Part shown: positions 34,509-45,117 of the stretch, piece by piece
Layout of the letters: each line of letters begins with the position of its first letter
Numbering within the stretch: the first letter of the stretch is position 1
Origin: Oscarella lobularis
Lineage: Eukaryota; Porifera; Homoscleromorpha; Homosclerophorida; Oscarellidae
Length of the DNA stretch: 64,000 bases
Assembly (NCBI RefSeq): GCF_947507565.1
Contig: NC_089178.1
Span: 3,596,001 to 3,660,000 of the forward strand
Direction: 5' to 3'
Notes under the pieces: generated by a model
Told to the model about the DNA's origin: nothing
What the model saw: only the letters and a program-made list of their open reading frames with translations
Databases searched by the model: none
Made by a program: the position numbers and the translations under genes

Positions 34509-36104
34509 GGTATGAGAGGCGACGGCAGCATTGACGTCAGTTGACAATTGCCATAGTTTGGCTGCTGCGCGCTTCGTTCTCTTTTCTTCAGTAGTGTGTT
34601 GTTGCCTGTGGTGATTTTGTTCTCTATTTCCGACTTCTTTGAGAGCCATTCGGATCCATTCAATAGGAATGGCGAGGCTTACGTTTGGCATAATTGTGCC
34701 GCCGCCGTCTGCTGTTGTCTCGTCGCGAATTGTTGACGTTGCAATTCCGACGAGACGTCCGCTTTGAGCGCACACGACTGCGCCGCCGCTCGATCCACCC
34801 CAAATTGGTGCCGTCAGTTGAAGCATGACGGGAAAAACTTCCGTCGTCTTTGAGTCGTCGTCGTGGCAACAAATTCGCTTCGCAACGACGCCGTGCGTTG
34901 AGACGGGAGATAGAAAGTTATCGCCGCCGCCACAGAGTTGCGGATAGCCAATCACAAAGACATTGGAACCGTCGGAAGGAGACGGCAACGTCGACGACAA
35001 ACCATGTAAAGCGCAAAGTTTTTCTGACGTATTGAGCTTTAGAAGAGCAATGTCCGGTAAGGCGGAAGCCCAAAGCACGTTAGCTGTACATTTTTTATTT
35101 GACAGAGTGACTGTGAGCGAATCTTGTTTATTTGAAAGGACGTGAGAGCACGTGAGAGCTAATTTGGAATTTTCGTCTATAATGACGGCTGAACCGCGTC
35201 GTGCACCGGTTTCCACGGCAACGATAGATGGAAGCACGTGTTTTTCAAGTGAAGGAGGTGTAATTATTGTGGAGGACCAAGGGAAGAGATGATGACACCA
35301 GTCAAAGAGACTTGGTTGAAATGACTCAACAATCGATTGAATGCTTGCTACAATGGTGAGGCCCAATAATGATGACGTCAGAGGTGAAATGACAATTCCA
35401 ACTAGAATAATTTTGCTTTGTTTTTTGACGAAAAGAGCTCCGCCTTCGACGCCGACGACGTAACGCGCGTCGGTCAGTAGAATGACGTCATCAAGAATTA
35501 TTGAAATGATTCCCTTGGTAACGCTATTGAGGAAGACGTCAGGTAAGGTGCTTCCAAAAGGTGTTCCATATAAGTAGACGTCCTGGCCTACGTGCAGCTG
35601 ATTGGTCGGTAAAACGTTGATTAAATTTCGTCTTGTTGCTAAATCGACGGTGACAAGAAGAAAATCGAAAATCATTATTTTAGATTCTCTTTCTAGATCA
35701 TTGATGAATCGAATCGCTGTTGCATCGTTCGTCGTTGAATTCGTTTTTAGATTTTCGCCGCCGCCAAAGAATTTCGTCAATTTTTGAGCCAAAATTTGAT
35801 TTCTTGCCAAGGCAACGACACGAGCTTTGGACCAAGTGCGGCGCTTCCACGCTACTTCGACTTGCACGAGACGTTTCCAACTTTTTCTGTATCCGTCATC
35901 AGCCAACTTTCGAGCTAATCCGACAAAAGGAGCGGCAATCGTTGCCGTAGTGACGAGCCGGCCATCGGATAGAAAAACTCCGCTTGCACTAAACCCTGCT
36001 TCGAGCAGACGACAATATTTGGACGGGAATTTCAATGACTCTCTGCGCACGAAAGATTCAGCCAATTTCAGGCGTACGATCGCTGTTGGTGGAGTTTCGT
36101 CCAT
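34491..36104 (-). CDS. TYSND1: Peroxisomal trypsin-like processing protease
   Basis: A single-exon gene of 537 residues. The C-terminal half is a trypsin-like domain with the His in LTCSHVL, the Asp in LPDIALLKL and the Ser in APIWGGSSGGAVV. The protein ends in Ser-Lys-Leu, a textbook PTS1 peroxisomal import signal. The N-terminal half is a second, degenerate protease-like domain, as in vertebrate TYSND1 (human about 566 residues). In vertebrates the enzyme removes PTS2 leader peptides and cuts beta-oxidation enzymes in the peroxisome. The coding sequence overlaps that of the convergent RAD50 by 18 bp (34491-34508), and the SKL codons (34494-34502) lie in the overlap. The ITPA start is 27 bp away. 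Confidence 0.92.
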   Translation of the reverse strand: MDETPPTAIVRLKLAESFVRRESLKFPSKYCRLLEAGFSASGVFLSDGRLVTTATIAAPFVGLARKLADDGYRKSWKRLVQVEVAWKRRTWSKARVVALARNQILAQKLTKFFGGGENLKTNSTTNDATAIRFINDLERESKIMIFDFLLVTVDLATRRNLINVLPTNQLHVGQDVYLYGTPFGSTLPDVFLNSVTKGIISIILDDVILLTDARYVVGVEGGALFVKKQSKIILVGIVISPLTSSLLGLTIVASIQSIVESFQPSLFDWCHHLFPWSSTIITPPSLEKHVLPSIVAVETGARRGSAVIIDENSKLALTCSHVLSNKQDSLTVTLSNKKCTANVLWASALPDIALLKLNTSEKLCALHGLSSTLPSPSDGSNVFVIGYPQLCGGGDNFLSPVSTHGVVAKRICCHDDDSKTTEVFPVMLQLTAPIWGGSSGGAVVCAQSGRLVGIATSTIRDETTADGGGTIMPNVSLAIPIEWIRMALKEVGNREQNHHRQQHTTEEKRTKRAAAKLWQLSTDVNAAVASHTLFSKL

Positions 36105-36131
36105 CGGTGGGGTCCCGGATAAGAAAAAGAG
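36105..36131. promoter_or_regulatory. 27-bp divergent gap, TYSND1 / ITPA
   Basis: The two ATG codons face away from each other across only 27 bp. Either both mRNAs have almost no 5' UTR or their leaders overlap antisense inside the partner's first exon. Confidence 0.55.
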
Positions 36132-37108
36132 ATGAGCGTTGCAAAGAGGCTCAAGAAAACGCTCGTTTTTGTCACCGGCAATCCTAATAAACTAAAGGAG
36201 GTGAGTACTGGGTCTATCGTAGTTTAGATCGTCTTCAATCGCTTTAGGTTAGGGCCATTTTTGACGACTTTCCTCGTTTTGAACTCTCTTCTCAAAAGAT
36301 AGATCGTAAGCGGCTTTGCACGTGCATAAAACGATGACGTGCGAGCACTTTTTGGTCGTAGTTCCCGAGTTTCAAGGAGAACCAGACGACATAGCAAGAG
36401 AAAAATGTCGAGAAGCAGCCAAAGTTGTACGTCACGTGCTTTTTATTTGGCACGAGCCGCAATGTAGCAACTAGGTTCAAGGTCCTGTCATAACAGAAGA
36501 CACGTGCTTGTGCTTCAACGCTCTAAACGGCCTTCCTGGACCATACATGTATATTCTCTCTTAGAGACATTATGATGATAATATTTTCTAATAGTAAATG
36601 GTTTCTTCAAAAACTCGGTCATGATGGTATGGAAATATCTGTTTTTTTCGTGTGAGACGGCTTTATTGATTAATTTTTTTCAGGTTTGAATAAGATGTTA
36701 GTTGGATTTGATGACAAAACGGCAAATGCCGTCTGCACGTTTGCCTATTGCTCAGGTGACGTTGAGAAAAAAGAGAATATTCTCTTATTCAGGGGGATCA
36801 CTCCAGTACAGATAATCACCATATGTTTTATTGTAAGTAAATATTTATTTAATTAATTAAGGGCTCTATTGTTGCTCCACGCGGACCAACCAATTTTGGC
36901 TGGGATCCTATATTTCAACCTGAAGGACACGATAAAACGTGATCTACTCTATATACTGTAGATGATTTCTCTATAATGAATTTCCTCTTTTTTTAGATAT
37001 GCAGAAATGGATGCTTCGTTGAAAAATACGATATCTCATCGAAGCAAGGCACTAGCAGCTTTAAAATCTTATTTTGAAAATAAAGACGATGATCATTTGA
37101 GTAGTTAG
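36132..37108 (+). CDS. ITPA: Inosine triphosphate pyrophosphatase
   Basis: Eight exons, 36132-36200, 36248-36305, 36362-36426, 36475-36548, 36595-36626, 36684-36805, 36862-36938 and 36997-37108, give 202 residues (human 194). Motifs in order are LVFVTGNPNKLKEV, LPEFQGEPDDIAREKC, GPVITEDTCLCFNAL, LPGPYIKWFLQKLG, LLFRGITPGSIVAPRG, FGWDPIFQPEGHDKTYAEM and ISHRSKAL. The enzyme hydrolyses ITP, dITP and XTP to monophosphates, cleaning the nucleotide pool. All catalytic and nucleotide-binding motifs of the Ham1/ITPA family are present. Confidence 0.93.
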
Positions 37109-38209
37109 GCGCATAACACGATTTGCACGCCCTGCTGCTCCCCTGACGCGCGCTACATAGCTTAGCTTAGGTTAGTTTAGGTTAGTTTAGGGCGTCGGCG
37201 GGGTGGTGCACCCCGCGTGCGTGCGCTGCCGCCGTCATGGAGCAAAGGGGAGGGTATAGAAATTTTATTTCAATAAAAATGAAAAAATTAATAGACTTTT
37301 CCCTCTTCTTCGGCGAGCAGTTTTTGTTGACGGGGTCTTGCCCAGGACCCCGGAGCAGTTTTTTATGACGGGGGGTCATGCTCAGGACCCCAAATCCTAA
37401 TTAACGAATATTAGTAATAAATAAATAAATAAATAAATGTTCTATGTGTACCTTATGTCTTGTGAGTCGTCTTTTGATGTTTCCTTTCTTGGGCTATGTG
37501 TGCCTGCAAATAAATCAATTGCAGACACATATTTTGCTTTAGGCGTCATTCTCCTCGAGAGACGACCAATAAGAATGGTAGCCTCAAATAGGAGATTCAC
37601 GCCGTGAGTAGGCGGGCAGTTTTTCTTCTCGGGGCCGCACAACTACTTGAGCAGTTGATGTAGGCCTGCCCAGGAGACGTTGGCCTTTTAGACGTTATGG
37701 CCTCATACCAAAAGGAGGCATACAGGCAGTTTAGAAGACTGCAACTATAAGGAAGTTGCACGTCTTCGTGGTCCCGCAAATTGGACCAACCCGTCGTACC
37801 GAGGACGTTGGGACCGCGGTCTACCTCTTCGTCAACTTCTTCTTCATAGAGACCTTTGCAAAATCCAGCCTATAAAAGAAGAGAAACAAGAGAGTTGTGT
37901 CACCTATAAAATGAGGTGAATTTGATGCCGCCGCGAGGTCAGAAAAAGAATTAGGAAGTCGATTGAGAATAAGTCGAAGACGAGAAATAAAGGATCCCGA
38001 CTTCTGGGTCCCCTCAAATGCCGTGCAGTCAGAGCCAAACATTCTAGGAAGAGATTTTTGCTGGCGGAAAAAGCGAGCAGCGAGCGAGGAACGACGACGA
38101 CGACAACGAGCTGACCAACTCTTTTCGTTCTTTCGCGTTAGCGTGCGTTAATTAATTCATTATACCCCCGTCCAATGATCTCAAAATAAAAGCAGAAAAT
38201 ATTACCTTT
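37109..38209. other. 1.1-kb region without recognisable gene; tandem hairpins and telomere-like tract
   Basis: At 37160-37193 there is a degenerate telomere-like run (TTAGCTTAGGTTAGTTTAGG). At 37315-37351 and 37353-37392 two related units of about 37-40 bp occur side by side, each with GGGGTC...GACCCC arms that can form a hairpin. A TAAA run lies at 37416-37438. I see no convincing coding frame on either strand. Confidence 0.5.
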
Positions 38210-40721
38210 TCATAAAATGGTACAAATAGCACTATGTTTTGCTGTAGGACTCACAGAAATAGACTGACTTTGGCGGTAGCGTCTTTTCGCTCTTCTCCTT
38301 GCATTTCCTACAAGTCACAAAGTGATAGTGGGAAAAAAGAGCAATAAGGCCCATACCTTGAGCAAAGACTACTTTATCAAAGTCAATTGGCAGGAGGTCA
38401 GGAAAACTAGAGGCAGATGATTGAAAATGAAGATGATAGCATATGACGACTTACTTATCACTCTCTTCTTCTTCTTCTGGTGGTGGTTGCAAGAGAACTT
38501 GAAATAAGCCAAAAACAGGCCTAAGACCAAGATCAGCTCAAAAAACAGACTGTCTCTTAGAATTACAGTACTTGTGATCTGATGACAAAATTTGTGGGCA
38601 GCAGAAATATTTGTGCCCCGTAATTGTTCCGTATCGCGATTTAAATAATATTCGATCCTGTTTGTGAAAAAAGAAGATGAGGAAAACCCTGGTCAGTTGA
38701 ACCGTCTTTCTCTCACTGTCCAGGAGGGTGTTCTCGCTTTGCCTGATGTGTCGTATCTATTTTTGCCGGGATCAAATTTGTAAGTGGGTTCAAATAAAAT
38801 TGGCTGCTCCGAAAATCCAGAAAATACGTTTCCTACACAAGTGAATTTGACTAAAACATTCTCTTTTGTCACGTGGACCCTACAGTACCCTTTCTCATCT
38901 CTTTGAACAGTTGATCATTTTGCAACAATGCCTGAAACATTTTCCTTCCTTAGTAACGCGACGACTTTTAGTGTCAAGTCTTACTCGTTTTTCTCCTCTT
39001 TCTAAGAACGTGTCCACTACACTTCTTGGAAGTTCAACACGATAGTTCATATCACCGAACCAGAAGACGCAATCAAACCGGTACGTTACGTCAGCTGAAC
39101 AAAAAACACTATAGATTCTATACTAATTAAGACGTTGACAAAAAACCAACATTTTGCTCCATATGATTTTCCTTTTGGTAGTGAAATATTCTGACTGATT
39201 CTTAGCACTTCGTCGTGACGCACCGTCATTCGTTCCTCGTGAGCTATAAAAAAGCCATATCTCTGTCAGGGACAAAAAAACCTGACTCTTTAGTGCCGAA
39301 CCAGATAGATGAGAGTTGATGAAAAGAAAAGCAGTTCCAAATAGTTTAAACGAAATTGCCAGTCCGCCCTTTGAAAAACATAAAAATTCGAGGAAAAATA
39401 ATGATGACAATGACACCTTTGTTTTGATTCTTTTCGCCGGTTTAAAACTTGTAATGACACAGTCCTCATCTAAATCTGACGAAAACCTAATTTTAGACAA
39501 AATCCTGTAGAGATTGTGAATTACCTGAGCAATACCAGATGAGATCTCTCCGAACAAAAATCGATAATTGTAAACAACCCTTTCGACTTGATTGAACTAA
39601 GACGTGAGATTCGCCGAGCGTCTCCTGCAATCGAACATCCCATTCGTGTCTGAAAAAAGAAAAATCGAAAAATGTTCTTCTCCTCCCCAACCCTCCTCCC
39701 CTTACTGATCCATATAACACTCTTGAACGCCTATAGAATAGATGTCCTGTAGAATTTCGACGTCTTCAGGAAGTAACATATCATCCAATGATTCTGTCAC
39801 ATCCTAAAATTCGAATTCCAACCCTCCCGTTCTTATCCTTTTTCCCCCTCTCCTTACTTTTTGCTCGTGCATGTTCCACGATGCAACAAACACTTTGACT
39901 TTCATATCTGGAAAATAATTTCTCAACATCTGATTTTTTCCACTTCCGCCGTCGACATCATTTTTTCCTCTCTCATCACTCGTACTACTAGTTCGTACAG
40001 CTCGCGTAAATATTGGTGTCAATAGACTTGGTGTCAAAGGGGCAGAAAGAGGGGTCCTTGGACTTCCCCCATAGACTGATAATAAGCGATGATCGGGCGT
40101 TCGAGCAATTGATCCACTTAGAGGACCTCTTTGGCCAGAAGTATACGTAAATGAATTTGAAATTTGAATTGGAGGAAGAGTGACGGGTGGCAATTTATTC
40201 GACTTGACTTGGCTTATTCTTCTGCTTGCAAAAGACAAGGAAGACGATGATGATGACGATGATAATTCGGATGCGTTGATTGGAAACGGTTGAACGGAAT
40301 TCGATTTTAGTCGAAATTTTTTCTGACTTCTTCGTCCGACAATCGATAATTCTTTCTTGTCATCGTTTTGTTTTTCCAACGAAAAGGGAAGAAGAGACGT
40401 TGACGACACTTTTCTCTTCTCGCCAGCAACGCCCACCTCCCTTTTTCCCGCTAAACGGAGTCCGGACAACGATGACGATGACGATAGACTATTTTGGAAT
40501 AAACGGCGACGACGATTCGCCGTCTTTTGGCTTTCTGCAGCGAAAGCGTCGTCTTCGTTCTCCTCGCGTCGTTTCGACGATGCAGATTTGTCTGCAGAAA
40601 CCGACGGCAGATGCTTATCTGGTGCTTCATTGAAACGAAGGGGAAAAGTTGCGACGTTCTCTCCCCCGTTCATCAAGGGGTTGTTTTTGAAGGAAGACAC
40701 AATGCGCATACTCGTTGCCAA
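38210..40721 (-). CDS. INPP5E: Inositol polyphosphate 5-phosphatase E
   Basis: A long N-terminal exon starting at 40721 encodes a Ser-rich, probably disordered region. Then follow [80 protein letters not shown], the [15 protein letters not shown] block with ARTPSWTDRILFKS, and a final [12 protein letters not shown]. These are the catalytic motifs of inositol 5-phosphatases, and the WNM...Q, RDLIW and HE order fits INPP5E, which removes the 5-phosphate from PI(4,5)P2 and PIP3, mainly in cilia. The C-terminus is very basic (RRRAKRRYR) and ends Cys-Thr-Ile-Leu, a prenylation box. The exact boundaries of some middle exons were not fixed. Confidence 0.88.
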
Positions 40722-40791
40722 GCTCTTTCGTCATATCACGTGATGCACTTCAACTGCGTAGCGACTAAGCGTGTGTGTTTCGTCTACGATA

Positions 40792-43262
40792 TTATTCGAT
40801 TTCGTCGTCGGGCGGAACGACTTGAACAATTTTTGGTCCCAACGCTTTGAGTGTGGCTCCCATCAACCGGAAGCTGCCCGTCACGAGAAGTTGGATGTGG
40901 TGGGCGTGCGCTAATTCGTCTGGTAACGCGGGCCACGCCTTTCGTCTGTCGTCTGATGGGAGAGCGGGATCGCGTCCGTTGAATAACCAGATCAAACAAT
41001 CCAAAACGCAGTCGAAAACGTATGTTGTTGTTGATTTTGATGACATCAGAGAGAGCCACGTTGTCTCGTTTTCTCGACATACGGACACATCAGCTTCGTG
41101 TGTCGTATTGAGACTGGTTTGATCTAAAGAAAGAAGAGACAACGAAAATGAATTCAATTGGGAGTGGTAATCAAAGGTTCGTTCCTTCAAAGTGTTCTTT
41201 CTCCAAACTGGCGATGTTTGGGCAGAAAAGAGCGTAGGAAATATTGAGAGGCTAAACAAAAAAATTCCATTTATGATGAGTAGAAAACGCGTTTCTAACC
41301 TGAATCTCAGACAATAGAGGAAGAGGATCGCGTCGACCCATACAGTTGAAAAGGAGAACTTGCACGACTTTGACTCCCCTAAACTCAACGCAGAAAAATT
41401 ACCAATAGAAAAGTGCAGTATACAGACAGGCATACGTTGGTGATGAAAATTGCTTCTGTGACGTCGTTTGAAACCATTTCACACATGCCTTTTTTAATTA
41501 ATATAATAGTTATGTGTCAGTTATCCTTTTTCTTTTCTTTTCTTTTCTTACTCGAACGCTGCGCACCGTGTGAGCTCCGTCCAAATAGAGCGTCACTGCA
41601 GGCCGTTCAATGACTTGAGCCCGTCCAAGCCAACGGCAATCTTTTAGACCTGGAGTGCAGGGAAATGAAAGGAAAGATTTTGATTTCTAGAACGTTGGTG
41701 TACCAGTTCGAAACGAGGATGGCAAATCGAATACAGGTGCACGCTCTAGTTGACTGATTTCTCCGTCGTCGTCGTCGTTGTCGTCGTCGTCGTCTTTGTC
41801 ACCGTTTTCTGTCATATACAACTTTAGTGGTCTAGTGAAAATAAATTGAATTGCCATTACCTGTTCTTTGACGTTGTTGAGATTTGTGTGCTATCCAAGT
41901 ATGACAAAGTTGTATTGCAAGTGTTGCATTCAGTTGCTGATGTTCGCCGGCCAAACCTAGTTCTACGTGTGTAAGTGACAAGACACGCATTGCACTGAGA
42001 GCCCGTTCGAGTGGCTTAACCCCTAACCTGGCAATGGTCCAGGATATTCAACGAGTTTGGGAACGACGCGTACGGACGTTCCTAGTTCGCTGGCTCGTTC
42101 TGCTATGACGTCCATTCCTCCCGCTTCCTGATTGATGGTGAAAGCGGGAACTCCACGCTAGCGCACAAGAAATAATGATGATGAGGATTTTCAATGAAGA
42201 AAGCGAAACCTTGAATATTCCCGCTTTGTGCCACGCAATTTGTTCTATTGTGTCGCCAAGTATGCGGATGTGATCCATACCCAGAGAAGCAATTCCACAC
42301 ACAATAGGCTTTCTAATGTAGTGCAAAATCAACTCTTCAATTCATTGTTGTCAATTCTTTTGCTTACCTAACAATATTTGTACAGTCGTATGTTCCTCCG
42401 ATCCCAACTTCCAAAATAGCAACATCAACCTGTAGTAGTAGAACAGTGACGTCAGACGAGAGGAGAGTGCTATACTGACTTTTTCTCGCAAAAAGACGTG
42501 AAAGGAGAGAGCAGTTAGAAATCGAAAATAAGATGGCATTCGACCGTGATGTTCTTCCTGTGTAAAAAACAATAGAATTATTATATAAAAAAACGGCGTA
42601 CCTTTGTTTCTTCGAATTTTTTAAAACACTGCCAAAAATAGTCGCTAAATGCCATTCTGCTGAGCGGCTTCCCATTTATTCGAATTCTCTCTCTCACTTC
42701 AACGAGATGAGGCGATCTAGAACATTTTGGAAGTGAGCTCCCCTCTATTAATTAATTAATTAATTAATTAATTAATTAATTAATTATTAGGATAACGAGC
42801 GTACGTGAATAGACCCGTTTTGTAGCCAGAATGTCGCAAAATGCTTTCGCAGAAAGCGCACGTGGATCCCTAAAAAACATGACGTCATATGCCGAGCTGC
42901 AAACTGACTCTCCACGTGGAACGGACCTTTCCTTTCGTTCCACTTACGTGGATGACGGATAGCTCATCTAAATCGTCTACCTGATAGAGAAATTGTAGTG
43001 TAGGAGAGAAAAGCGTAAGCACGAGACGAACTTGAATTCCCATTCGATTGAGATGGCGAGCGAAACCGGGTAGACTGTCACGATTTCGGCTCTCTCTCGA
43101 CGTCTGCGATTTGCTGCGCAACTCTTCGAGTACGGACGCGTTCGTTTGGAGGCTGTTGAGAGCACGAATCGCTTCCTGTCGCGCCAATCGCGATCGTCAA
43201 AACGATCTTGTGCTCTTGTTGCGCGATTGTCGTCTTACTTCGTACTTGCGCTCAGCTGCCAT
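40792..43262 (-). CDS. FPGS: Folylpolyglutamate synthase
   Basis: Exon 1 encodes MAAERKYE (start 43262) and splices to [19 protein letters not shown]. Next come [15 protein letters not shown], with the P-loop continued in the next exon as [13 protein letters not shown], then [14 protein letters not shown], the [17 protein letters not shown] segment, [33 protein letters not shown] and, at the C-terminus, [19 protein letters not shown]. The enzyme adds glutamates to folates in cytosol and mitochondria. All Mur-ligase/FPGS signature segments are present. One intron holds a (TTAA)n tract of about 40 bp (42747-42786). The stop codon lies 70 bp from the INPP5E start. Confidence 0.92.
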
Positions 43263-43440
43263 GTCCCAGACAGATCGTCGGAGTAAGAGAAGCTGCGACG
43301 ACGAGCGAGTCCGAGAGAGACACCTCCACACGATTAGCATCAGCTTTCCCGTATCCTTAGATGAAACGCACAAAGAAAAAAATAGAAGAAAAGACAAAAG
43401 AAAAAGAAAAAAAAAGAAGTGGCATGTACCGATTCTATTG

Positions 43441-44603
43441 TCACGGTTTCAATCCTTTCTTCTTCAACGCGTCTTTGAGAGCTCCCCCTATTTTGGCTTT
43501 TTCGCAGGCTTTCACCAGTTTAGGCCTCGCTTTCTCATATCCAATGTTTCCAATGAATTTTTCAACCAGGTCGCGTAAATGTTCCTTCCCGCCTTGATAA
43601 TGTTTACTGGTAGCCTGATTGTTGCACTCAGTCCACGAGTAGTCAGCATTCATAGCAATGTCTTTCCAATTTGCTTGACCTACCTCACAAACGACATCAA
43701 CAAAAGGACCTCTGTCATCTTCGGTGGAACTTCCATCTGACTGTTCGACAGGGGCACTACTCAAAAGTCTACTTCAAGAGTGCACAAAACGTTATTATTA
43801 TTATTATAGACCTAGTATTTGGCTTCTGTTCGTGTTTTTGATTGGAAGCAGAGCCGTAGAAGTGATTATGAACTACGTCAGCCTTTCCAACAGATGCCCT
43901 GGCCAGTATTTAGTAACGTCTACATGTATATGGTTGGTTAGATAGATAAATGCCTACCCTTGAGTTCTTTGGGATCCAATTGTTGTGACATTTCTGCAAA
44001 TAAAAATAACAATCTAGCTGTTGAAGAGGAGAAGAACTCACGTTGATGAGCTGTCATGTACGGTTCCACTGCTAGAAGCTGCATTTGAACCTTTGGTCAC
44101 TTGAACGTTAGGAAGAGAAGCTGCCGCCGCCCCCGCCTCCGCCGCCACTTCACTGATAAAAATTGACTCATAAATAAAAAATGAAAATGATATTTTTGAA
44201 AATAGACGTACGGGCTTTTCTGATTGCCCCACACGTAATAATCGTCATCTTCGTCGTCTTCCTCTTCGACGACTGTTAGAAACAATTTGTATTGTGCCCC
44301 TCGTTTGACGAGATCAGCGGCGCTATCAAATCCAAGATCCGCATCCTGTAAAAATAGCCTGAGCCGTCTGATAGCGAGACACTATAACGTGCGAAATATT
44401 ACCGTAGATGCGTCCTTGACTTGAACCAATGTGATCTTTCCCGAATGCGACAAGGCTTTGAAGAGGCCAGCTATTTTCTGTTCGTTTCTTTCGATGACCT
44501 GCTTGTGAGTCAACTTTTTGTCGTCATCCACAGCCAGGTCGAGCTTCTTTTCAATGCGAACTTTGTCTTTTCGCGTCAGCGTTATCGCGTACGACGACGT
44601 CAT
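43441..44603 (-). CDS. Death-fold protein of unknown type
   Basis: The N-terminal exon (from 44603) encodes MTSSYAITLTRKDKVRIEKK followed by KIAGLFKALSHSGKITLVQV. The second continues DADLGFDSAADLVKRGAQYK and ends in a very acidic stretch before YYVWGNQKS. Two or three short exons follow, rich in Ala, Ser and Thr. The last exon (43764-43441) encodes a probable death-superfamily domain: GPFVDVVCEVGQANWKDIAM, then LRDLVEKFIGNIGYEKARPK and LVKACEKAKIGGALKDAL. The W and the pattern of helices support this, but the match is weaker than for the death domain at 22497-23055. I do not recognise an orthologue. Middle exon boundaries are approximate. Confidence 0.6.
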
Positions 44604-45117
44604 GCTGACGAGGGGCTAGGGACCGAGACATGTGATTCTGCGCAGTAGACGCACGTGACGTAGAACCCCACTTGTCTCGTTTGTGTGTTAGGGAAGCTCG
44701 CAAATCGACGAAAAAATTCCAAAAAATTTTAAAACCTTTTAAAAATTTTCTAAAACATTTTAGAGTAACATCTACCTACATACAAAGGTTTCTCAGCATA
44801 TTACATGAAAAAGAGACTGTTCTTCTTTGTCTATAGCCTCCTTCAACTGCTGAAATTCAACCGAAACCTTGTATATGTAGGTAAATAATACCCTAGAATG
44901 TGCCAGAAACATTTTCGAGCGATTTCTGGTTATCGGTCCCTAGCCCCTCGTGTCATGCTGGGGAATGCTCAGGGGAAAATCAGTTAGCGCGCTTCAGCCC
45001 CCCTCCCCCGGAAAGTCCCCCGGAAAAACTCCTACATGTAGATTTTTATTGCGCAGTAGAGTATGCAAGAAGTAAAATTACGGAACACAAATGATTGCGA
45101 GAAAGTAAAAACTTACC
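44604..45117. other. Intergenic stretch with imperfect inverted repeats
   Basis: No gene seen. An imperfect 20-bp inverted repeat (arms 44773-44792 and 44863-44883, cores CTACATACAAAGG and CCTTGTATATGTAG) encloses about 70 bp. A second inverted repeat CCAGAAA/TTTCTGG lies at 44903-44929. The region at 44720-44760 is A/T-rich. Confidence 0.45.

Noticed and set aside
36772-36810. An extra intron in ITPA at TCAGGTGACG...TTCAG
   Set aside because: Reading through gives LLFRGITPGSIVAPRG, which matches the family; the splice gives an early stop.
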